Shown here: positions 1-5,091 of the stretch, piece by piece
Position numbering within the stretch: the first letter of the stretch is position 1
How the letters are laid out: every line of letters starts with the position of its first letter
Source of the DNA: JAOZTV01 sp965371805
Lineage (GTDB): Bacteria > Acidobacteriota > Aminicenantia > UBA2199
Direction of reading: 5' to 3'
Assembly (NCBI GenBank): GCA_965371805.1
Contig: CBDUZW010000127.1
Location: 1-6,096, forward strand
DNA length: 6,096 nucleotides
Program-made: the position numbers and the translations under genes
The notes under the pieces: generated by a model
What the model saw: only the letters and a program-made list of their open reading frames with translations
Database searches by the model: none
Told to the model about the DNA's origin: nothing

Positions 1-46
1 ACACGATAGTACAACCGTTTTTCGATAAAGCTCTTAGTAAACCCAT
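1..46 (-). CDS. Possible 5' end of a leftward gene (partial, runs off the left edge)
   Basis: An ATG at 46-44 is followed by 15 open codons reading MGLLRALSKNGCTIV before the window ends. An AGGAGG sequence lies 11 nt upstream, and an in-frame TAG at 64-62 rules out a longer version in this frame. The gene would have the same orientation as everything else here. The product cannot be identified from 15 residues. The string slightly resembles the stretch after Walker B in ABC-transporter ATPases, but that is far too little for a call. The strong ribosome binding site is the main support; a chance ATG cannot be excluded. Confidence 0.42.
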   Translation of the reverse strand, partial: MGLLRALSKNGCTIV

Positions 47-57
47 AATTTGTCGTG

Positions 58-63
58 CCTCCT
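58..63 (-). promoter_or_regulatory. Shine-Dalgarno AGGAGG for the partial left-edge gene
   Basis: The plus strand reads cctcct, so the minus strand carries a full AGGAGG. It sits 11 nt before the ATG at 46. This is the strongest ribosome-binding sequence in the window and the main reason for calling the partial gene. Confidence 0.45.
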
Positions 64-237
64 AATTTTTGTGGAAAAGTGTGTGAAAAACGTGTAGAAA
101 TCCTGTTAAAAACTTTTATAAAATGTTCAAAACTGAAATAAGTTATTAACATAGTAAAGTAATAGCATAGTAAGAACAAAAAATCTACAAATTTTTGAAT
201 TTTCTAAATATATCTTTAAAATAACACGCACTTATCC

Positions 238-254
238 CTTCTTAATCTAAGAAG
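238..254 (-). repeat. 7-bp hairpin just after the transposase stop
   Basis: CTTCTTA (238-244) and TAAGAAG (248-254) are perfect inverted repeats with a 3-nt loop, starting 2 nt beyond the transposase stop codon. No T-tract follows on the minus strand, so a simple intrinsic terminator is not well supported. IS91-family elements carry a hairpin near the replication-origin end downstream of the transposase, and this could be it. The assignment is inferred from position only. Confidence 0.4.
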
Positions 255-256
255 AT

Positions 257-1597
257 TTATAAATTTATATGTTTTGAATTTACCTGTTTAGAAAGTAGAT
301 CCAAATTTAGTGAATAATTATTCGGAGATGCACGGGCATTTCCTTTAAATTCAGGATATTCTATCGGCCAAAGTTTTATATGTCTTAAAATCTTTTTTAT
401 CTCAATATGGTTTTGTATAAAGGCAATAAACTTCATCTGTGATCCACAGGTTGGACAAAGCAATGGATCAACTTCATAAACTTTATAAATTAACTGAGCC
501 CAGGATTTCCTACAGGTTTTTTTTGAAGGTGCATCATCAACAATATCAATATTACCTACTTTACCATCTAAAAGGTCAGGTTCTAAACCTAATTTTTTAC
601 GCTTACCACGTGCCGCATTTGAATAATATCCGTAATACCGAATCAATGCCTCATAAGGTCCGGGAATGTGCAAACATACCCTGTGTAAAAACTCTATTGC
701 GTCTAAAACTTCAAAATTTCGCTTTTTTCCAAGATGCATTTTTGATTTATATATTATACTACCACTGCGTTCAATATATTTAATCTTTTCTTGAGAAAAT
801 GATGTATGTACAATATATTGAGCCAGTCTTAACATTGAATCATAATCCTCTTTTTCAATTTTTACACTATTATCAACTGAGAAACCACTATGATTCCAAT
901 TTCTCATCATTTTAATTAATTTATCACTTATACGGTTATTTTTTTGTAACATTTCAAAAATCTTTTCACGGAATATAATTAATGCCTTTTTTTTGTCTAT
1001 GGTTGGTACAAGATGAAATTTCCCTTCATTAGAAAAAACACCATCTGTGACAAGGCAATGGATATGAGGGTGCCAAACTAATAAATTTCCAAAAGTTTGG
1101 GTTGATAATATTACCCCGGGCATATAACTATCATCTTCAAATATATTACCGAATATTTCTTTTAATGTATCTCTTACACAATCTGCCATACCTCCAAGCA
1201 AAGTTCTGTCTTTATAAAATAATTTTCTCAATATTTTGGGTATTGTAAAAACCCATTGCCTGTGAGGCACATTTTTAATTACATTTGCCATAACCCAGTC
1301 AGACCAGATCAATGTCCGTTTCTGGCTGCAGGATGGACAGAAAAAACGAGTCTTGCAGGAAAAAGCCACAAAATAATCTTTGCCGCATTTTTTACAGTAA
1401 ATCCTTGCCATTCCATGTTCCATTATTCCACAATCTAAATATTTATGAATACTTTCCTTTATTTCAGTTCTAAAATAACCATATTCCGGTTCGTATCTTT
1501 CTTCATAGGTAGCTTCATAAGCTTCATGATAATTAAACACAATTTTGTATAATGTTGACTGCTCAGGCTTTCTTCGTTTATAGGCTCCTGCTATCAT
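257..1597 (-). CDS. IS91-family transposase (HUH, Y2_Tnp/PF04986 type)
   Basis: This 446-residue protein is the rolling-circle transposase of an IS91-type element: an HUH single-strand endonuclease that nicks the element's end and attaches to DNA through a tyrosine. An N-terminal zinc-binding region has cysteines at 68, 71, 81, 87 and 90 (CKKC and CPSC motifs). The metal-binding HUH motif is HPHIH at 176-180. The likely nucleophile is Tyr261 in LAQYIVHTSF. A family-typical RYYGYYSNAARG follows at 320-331, and a second CxxC (CPTC) at 381-384. No frameshift or internal stop is seen, so it looks intact. I start at the Met at 1597 because similarity to the family begins here (YKRRKPEQ). An in-frame Met at 1669 would add 24 hydrophobic residues that look non-native. 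Neither start has a clear Shine-Dalgarno. The family call is firm; the start is uncertain. Confidence 0.93.
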   Translation of the reverse strand: MIAGAYKRRKPEQSTLYKIVFNYHEAYEATYEERYEPEYGYFRTEIKESIHKYLDCGIMEHGMARIYCKKCGKDYFVAFSCKTRFFCPSCSQKRTLIWSDWVMANVIKNVPHRQWVFTIPKILRKLFYKDRTLLGGMADCVRDTLKEIFGNIFEDDSYMPGVILSTQTFGNLLVWHPHIHCLVTDGVFSNEGKFHLVPTIDKKKALIIFREKIFEMLQKNNRISDKLIKMMRNWNHSGFSVDNSVKIEKEDYDSMLRLAQYIVHTSFSQEKIKYIERSGSIIYKSKMHLGKKRNFEVLDAIEFLHRVCLHIPGPYEALIRYYGYYSNAARGKRKKLGLEPDLLDGKVGNIDIVDDAPSKKTCRKSWAQLIYKVYEVDPLLCPTCGSQMKFIAFIQNHIEIKKILRHIKLWPIEYPEFKGNARASPNNYSLNLDLLSKQVNSKHINL

Positions 1598-1709
1598 ACA
1601 GAAGTAGTGCAAATATATTGCCAAATTTATAAAAATAATTTGCAATCTTTGTTTGAAGTAAAACAACATCTATATATAGGACTTATTAAGTTTGCACTCA
1701 AAATTTAAA

Positions 1710-1715
1710 ATTATA
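1710..1715 (-). promoter_or_regulatory. Candidate -10 box for the transposase
   Basis: The minus strand reads TATAAT here, a perfect sigma-70-type -10 hexamer, in the AT-rich gap upstream of the transposase. No good -35 hexamer lies at normal spacing. In DNA this AT-rich a single TATAAT is weak evidence. Confidence 0.2.
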
Positions 1716-1802
1716 TTTACCTATATTTTGTTTTAAAAGAGCAAACGATTGTTTACCTATCTTCAACGATGAATGGCTGTTTTTAATCCATAGAATAAAA
1801 AC

Positions 1803-2504
1803 TTATAAATTTGATAGATATGTTCTGCTCACAGGTAAATTTTTATTGACACCTGAAAGTTCAACCATATATTTGCTGTTTTCAGTCTTATGGAATTTTT
1901 TAACATACTCCATATTAATAATCGTTGAGCGATGAATCCTGCGGAAATATTTTTGTGGCAATATATTCTCCCAGCATTTCATCGTTCGATACAATAACAT
2001 GTCACCATCTTCAGCGCAGCAAATTCGAGTATAGTCACCTTCGGCAGAGATATATGAGATTTTTTTTAATTTGATCACTCGCATCCCGTCAAAATTTTTT
2101 TCAATTAATTGATCACTATAGGTTAAGTTCCCTGAAATATCCGGTTTTGTCTTATTAAGAACTCTTTCCATCGCCATATTAAATCTCTTTATACTGACCG
2201 GTTTAAGCAGATAATCAATCGCATTAACTTCAAATGCCCGAAGTGCATACTCTTCATAGGCGGTTATAAAAATTACATCCATCTTGATTTTTATACGTTT
2301 CAGCAAATCAAATCCCGTCTCTCCCATTAATTGAATATCCAGAAAAATCAGATCTATTCTTTTTGCATTCAAGATATCAACAGCAGAATCTACAGAATCA
2401 GCCTGATGTACTATGTAATTTTCATTATAATTATATACTCTGTTAGCCAGTTTCTTCCGGGCAAAGAATTCATCATCTACAATCAGAATATTTAAAATTT
2501 CCAT
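1803..2504 (-). CDS. LytR/AlgR-family response regulator (REC + LytTR)
   Basis: This 233-residue protein is a cytoplasmic two-component response regulator that should bind DNA when phosphorylated. The receiver domain spans about residues 4-115. It has the acidic pair Asp10-Asp11, the phospho-acceptor Asp56 in LIFLDIQL, Thr81 in FITAY, and Lys101-Pro102, so all key residues are present. The LytTR DNA-binding domain spans about 139-233, with ISYISAEGDYTRI, YFRRIHRSTIINMEYV and the terminal LPVSRTYLSNL. Length and order are normal for the family. The ATG at 2504 is preceded by AGG with 6-nt spacing and by AAGGA further up. LytTR regulators usually sit next to a LytS/AgrC-like kinase, but none is seen within 3.5 kb upstream. 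The gene lies 116 nt behind the hydrolase pair in the same direction. Its target is unknown; control of the hydrolases is possible but only inferred. Confidence 0.95.
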   Translation of the reverse strand: MEILNILIVDDEFFARKKLANRVYNYNENYIVHQADSVDSAVDILNAKRIDLIFLDIQLMGETGFDLLKRIKIKMDVIFITAYEEYALRAFEVNAIDYLLKPVSIKRFNMAMERVLNKTKPDISGNLTYSDQLIEKNFDGMRVIKLKKISYISAEGDYTRICCAEDGDMLLYRTMKCWENILPQKYFRRIHRSTIINMEYVKKFHKTENSKYMVELSGVNKNLPVSRTYLSNL

Positions 2505-2527
2505 AATGTACCTAATTCCTTCTGCAC

Positions 2528-2558
2528 GTTATAATTCCATTTTTTTTACTCAGATCAA
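2528..2558 (-). promoter_or_regulatory. Weak candidate promoter for the response regulator
   Basis: On the minus strand TTGATC (2558-2553, 4/6 to the -35 consensus) is followed by a 19-nt spacer and TATAAC (2533-2528, 5/6 to the -10 consensus). The spacer is longer than the usual 17 nt and the predicted start is close to the ATG. No terminator is evident between the hydrolase stop at 2621 and this gene, so read-through from the hydrolases is equally possible. Confidence 0.22.
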
Positions 2559-2620
2559 CCCCATATCCCTTTCCATATAGAATAGAAATCCAGTTTTTAT
2601 AGTTTTTTAATGACCTAAAA

Positions 2621-3766
2621 TTATTTTTTCCTGATATTCAATTCCATCTTGATCAGATTGCTAATCATTTTAGTGCAAATGTCATTAGTATTACTGAAAT
2701 CCCTTGAATTAGTGACCACAACAAAGGCCCTCTCCAGATTTGGTGCCACCATAACCATCGTATACCATATTCCATTACTGCCATTATGAGTGAGCACTAT
2801 CCCCTTGGCCCATGTTTGTTTAACGATCCCCCAACCGGCTGCATAGTGACCAATCGGTGTGATCAACTTAGTGAGATATTTTTTTTTCAGAATAGGTGTT
2901 TTCCCAATCAGGTAAATCTTCAGGAATTTCGTCCAGTCCTTTATGGAACAATGGATCCTACCGGCAGGTCCCAGGGTCTCAGGGTTATCTGGATAAGATG
3001 GGTTCCATAGATTTCCCAATTTCTCATGACCCCATGGCTGGTCTATTTTATTGGCTCTACCGGGGGCGCCAAAACCGGCTAAACTCATTCCCAGCGGATC
3101 AAACAAACGTTTTCTCATTAAAATCTCCCAGCTTAAGCCGGTTACCTTTTCTGCCATACATGCTGCAATCATATATCCAAAATTAGAGTAATTGAACTCC
3201 TCATATTTATATGTCGCTGGTCTCTGAAGGTTGTCCACCAAAATAGCAATTCGTCTCGCTTTAATTTTTTTTTGCATATGTGCACCCCAATCCGCTGGAT
3301 TTTTCGGAATACCTGCACGATGAGTGAGAAGCTGCCATAGCGTGATCCCATGATAATCAGAATGAATACTTTTTTTAAGCTCTGGAATTGTATCAATCAA
3401 TTTCATATCCCAGAGAAGCTTACCTTCAGATACCAGAGTCGCAATCATCGTGCTGGTCATCGCTTTTGTACAGGATCCAAGATGCACAAAATCGTTCGTA
3501 GTAAACGCAATATCAGTACCAGCTTTTCGGACACCTGCCGAACCAATGGCAACAATACCTTTACTGGATATAATTGCCCCAATCATTCCAGGTGCCTTAC
3601 CATCATTTACTATTTTTTCAAGTTCATGACGAATCGCTTTGGATTTCTTCGGTTCCAGCTGTGTTTGCGAGTAAACAGGTTGGATCAACGTCAAAAACAG
3701 GAATAGAGAGATAATGACCCGGTCTAAACAGATCAAACGCTTTTTTTGCTTCGATTGATAATACAT
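2621..3766 (-). CDS. Secreted serine hydrolase, beta-lactamase/PBP-like family (PF00144)
   Basis: This 381-residue exported enzyme belongs to the serine beta-lactamase-like family, which includes class C beta-lactamases, D-aminopeptidases and esterases such as EstB. A Sec signal peptide is clear: basic KQKKR at 6-10, a hydrophobic core at about 17-29, and a likely cleavage after VYS (33/34). The active-site SxxK is Ser98-Cys-Thr-Lys101 and the second motif is Tyr193-Ser-Asn195. The third is His327-Asn-Gly329, where classical beta-lactamases have KTG. LLTHRAGIP at 146-154 and FDPLGM at 222-227 are typical of the family. AGGAG at 3782-3778, 11 nt before the ATG, supports the start. The gene follows its paralogue by 59 nt. 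The substrate cannot be told from sequence: peptide, ester and beta-lactam are all possible. Many members are not true antibiotic-resistance enzymes. It has no C-terminal DUF3471 domain. Confidence 0.93.
   Translation of the reverse strand: MYYQSKQKKRLICLDRVIISLFLFLTLIQPVYSQTQLEPKKSKAIRHELEKIVNDGKAPGMIGAIISSKGIVAIGSAGVRKAGTDIAFTTNDFVHLGSCTKAMTSTMIATLVSEGKLLWDMKLIDTIPELKKSIHSDYHGITLWQLLTHRAGIPKNPADWGAHMQKKIKARRIAILVDNLQRPATYKYEEFNYSNFGYMIAACMAEKVTGLSWEILMRKRLFDPLGMSLAGFGAPGRANKIDQPWGHEKLGNLWNPSYPDNPETLGPAGRIHCSIKDWTKFLKIYLIGKTPILKKKYLTKLITPIGHYAAGWGIVKQTWAKGIVLTHNGSNGIWYTMVMVAPNLERAFVVVTNSRDFSNTNDICTKMISNLIKMELNIRKK
3501..3615 (-). repeat. 115-bp near-identical tract shared with 4709-4823 (copy A)
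   Basis: This segment, covering roughly residues 51-89 of the downstream hydrolase, matches 4709-4823 at 111 of 115 bases by hand alignment. It includes an uninterrupted identical run of more than 50 bases. Synonymous positions are identical too, unlike the flanking parts of the two genes. Confidence 0.85.
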
Positions 3767-3777
3767 TCTATTTTTAT

Positions 3778-3782
3778 CTCCT
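3778..3782 (-). promoter_or_regulatory. Shine-Dalgarno AGGAG of the downstream hydrolase
   Basis: AGGAG lies 11 nt before the ATG at 3766, inside the 59-nt gap between the paired hydrolase genes. The gap has no terminator-like hairpin, which fits co-transcription with the gene before it. Confidence 0.6.
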
Positions 3783-3825
3783 ATTAAATTTTGGTTTTTA
3801 AATTACAAAAAGTCTCTTTATTTAC

Positions 3826-4974
3826 TTAGTTATTACCTAAATTCAATTCCATCCTAAGCAGCTTATTCATTATCTCAGTACAACAAATACCAGGAGTAGA
3901 ACTGAAGCTACACGAATTAGTAGCCACCACAAATGCTCTATCTAATTTGGGGGTGACTAAAACTGCAGCAAACCAAATTTCATTGCTTCCGGCATGTTTA
4001 AGGGTAATTCCTTTTACCCAAGCATGTTCTGCAACAAGCCAGCCTCCGGCGTAAAATCCCACTGATTCTAATAATTTGTCTAAATACTTGCGTTCCAGAA
4101 TTGGGTTTTCGGTTGTTAATTGAAGAGAAAGAAATTTAGCCCAGTCAGCTATGCTACAATGGATCCTACCTGCAGGCCCGATTACTTCATCGTAGTAAGC
4201 TTCGCTTGGCCACCATTTCCATAAATATTTATGGTGGCCCCAAGGCTGATCAGTTGACTTTGAAACATTTGGATTACCAAATCCAGCAGAAGACATCCCC
4301 AAAGGATCAAACAAACGTTTTTTCATTAAAACTTCCCAGCTTAATCCGGTTATTTGTTCTGCCATACAAGCGGCAATTACATATCCAAAATTTGAATAAT
4401 GGAACTTATCAATTTCATAGGTAGCTGGTAACTTAAGATTACCTTTTAAAATTGCCAGTCGCCTTTTTTTAATCTCTTTGGACTTGTATGTATCCGAATC
4501 TCTCCAATTTTTTGGAATCCCGGCACGGTGGGTAAGTAGACGCCATAGTGTGATTTTATGATAATCTGTATGAATCATGTTTTTTAATTCAGGAATAGCT
4601 TCTATCAGTTTCGTGTCCCAACTAAGCTTCCCTTCTGCTACCAAAGTGGCAAGCATGGTAGCTGTCATTGCTTTTCCAAATGAACCAAGATGCACAACAT
4701 CATTAGTGGTAAACGCAATATCAGAACCAGCTTTTCGGACACCTGCCGAGCCAATGGCAACAATACCTTTACTGGATATAATTGCCCCAATCATTCCAGG
4801 TGCTTTGCCATCATTTACTATTTCTGTAAGTGCTTGCTTAATCAACTCATTTTTATTTGAGCCAGATTTTGTTTGCGAATTAGTAGCTTGAGTACAAGCC
4901 ATAAGCAGGCATAGAGAGATAAAAACTAAGCCTGAACAAGATAAACACCGTTTTCGTTTCAATATATAATTCAT
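3826..4974 (-). CDS. Lipoprotein serine hydrolase, beta-lactamase/PBP-like family (PF00144)
   Basis: This 382-residue enzyme is a close paralogue of the next gene; the two align without a gap until the last few residues at about 60% identity. The motifs fall at the same positions: Ser98-Phe-Gly-Lys101 (SxxK), Tyr193-Ser-Asn195 and His327-Ala-Gly329. The N-terminus differs in kind. It has basic KRKR at 6-9, a hydrophobic stretch, then LLMAC with Cys27, a lipobox for signal peptidase II, so the protein should be membrane-anchored. I choose the ATG at 4974 because AGGGG lies 5 nt upstream and the N-terminus then matches both the paralogue and a normal signal peptide. An in-frame ATG at 5025 would add 17 residues and place the start close to the terminator hairpin. 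It is probably the first gene of a unit with the next hydrolase. Substrate unknown. Confidence 0.92.
   Translation of the reverse strand: MNYILKRKRCLSCSGLVFISLCLLMACTQATNSQTKSGSNKNELIKQALTEIVNDGKAPGMIGAIISSKGIVAIGSAGVRKAGSDIAFTTNDVVHLGSFGKAMTATMLATLVAEGKLSWDTKLIEAIPELKNMIHTDYHKITLWRLLTHRAGIPKNWRDSDTYKSKEIKKRRLAILKGNLKLPATYEIDKFHYSNFGYVIAACMAEQITGLSWEVLMKKRLFDPLGMSSAGFGNPNVSKSTDQPWGHHKYLWKWWPSEAYYDEVIGPAGRIHCSIADWAKFLSLQLTTENPILERKYLDKLLESVGFYAGGWLVAEHAWVKGITLKHAGSNEIWFAAVLVTPKLDRAFVVATNSCSFSSTPGICCTEIMNKLLRMELNLGNN
4709..4823 (-). repeat. 115-bp near-identical tract shared with 3501-3615 (copy B)
   Basis: Partner of copy A, in the same orientation and the same codon positions of the paralogous gene, about 1.2 kb away. 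Only four single-base differences are seen, three of them near the ends of the tract. Confidence 0.85.
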
Positions 4975-4979
4975 TAGTT

Positions 4980-4984
4980 CCCCT
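4980..4984 (-). promoter_or_regulatory. Shine-Dalgarno AGGGG that decides the lipoprotein start
   Basis: AGGGG lies 5 nt upstream of the ATG at 4974. The alternative in-frame ATG at 5025 has no comparable sequence, so this site favours the shorter protein, which has a proper lipoprotein signal peptide. Confidence 0.6.
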
Positions 4985-5034
4985 GCAAAATTTAAACGAC
5001 TCATGAGATTAATAAAACCATCCATTAATCGACT

Positions 5035-5066
5035 CGTATAAAAGCCGTTTTAATGGCTTTTATACG
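5035..5066 (-). terminator. Probable intrinsic terminator (12-bp perfect inverted repeat)
   Basis: CGTATAAAAGCC (5035-5046) and GGCTTTTATACG (5055-5066) are exact reverse complements around an 8-nt loop. On the minus strand the core is AAAAGCC, loop, GGCTTTT: an A-tract, a short GC stem and a T-tract, as in a bidirectional terminator. It lies 26 nt beyond the stop of the propeller gene and before the lipoprotein hydrolase. It probably ends the upstream transcript, so the hydrolases need their own promoter between here and 4985. No long run of T follows the full stem, so termination strength is uncertain. Confidence 0.6.
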
Positions 5067-5091
5067 TTGTTGTTGGTCGTTTTTATTTTAA

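Larger units (their letters stand above)
174..1715 (-). mobile_element. IS91-family insertion sequence (ends not firmly defined)
   Basis: The element is recognised by its transposase. IS91-family elements move by a rolling-circle-like mechanism, have no long terminal inverted repeats, make no target duplication, and insert next to a GTTC/GAAC tetranucleotide. On the transposase strand, a 7-bp hairpin (254-238) follows the stop codon closely. The only GTTC after it before the window edge is at 177-174, so I use that as a tentative origin-side boundary. The promoter-side end cannot be seen; it should lie between 1598 and about 1800, and 1715 marks only a candidate promoter. The presence of the element is much surer than its ends. 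Confidence 0.55.

Noticed and set aside
64..76. A DnaA-box-like TTTTCCACA on the minus strand in the AT-rich left gap.
   Set aside because: It is one isolated copy with a mismatch to the consensus and no cluster of boxes, so there is no support for an origin.
439..783. A 114-codon open frame on the plus strand inside the transposase gene.
   Set aside because: It is antisense to a gene with clear family motifs, has no good ribosome site, and its translation shows no domain.
2508..2640. An open frame on the minus strand after the hydrolase stop, about 40 codons up to a TAG near 2511, as if a one-base shift in the A-run at the stop extended the protein.
   Set aside because: The paralogue ends at the equivalent point (MELN plus four residues), so the stop is the natural C-terminus. 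The frame has no start with a ribosome site and no recognisable motif.
4577..4891. A 104-codon plus-strand frame inside the lipoprotein hydrolase gene.
   Set aside because: It is a shadow of the conserved hydrolase coding sequence; the hydrolase frame carries the catalytic motifs.
4975..5025. A 17-residue N-terminal extension of the lipoprotein hydrolase from an ATG at 5025.
   Set aside because: It lacks a ribosome site and would put an odd leader before a good signal peptide. The ATG at 4974 has AGGGG at suitable spacing and matches the paralogue.
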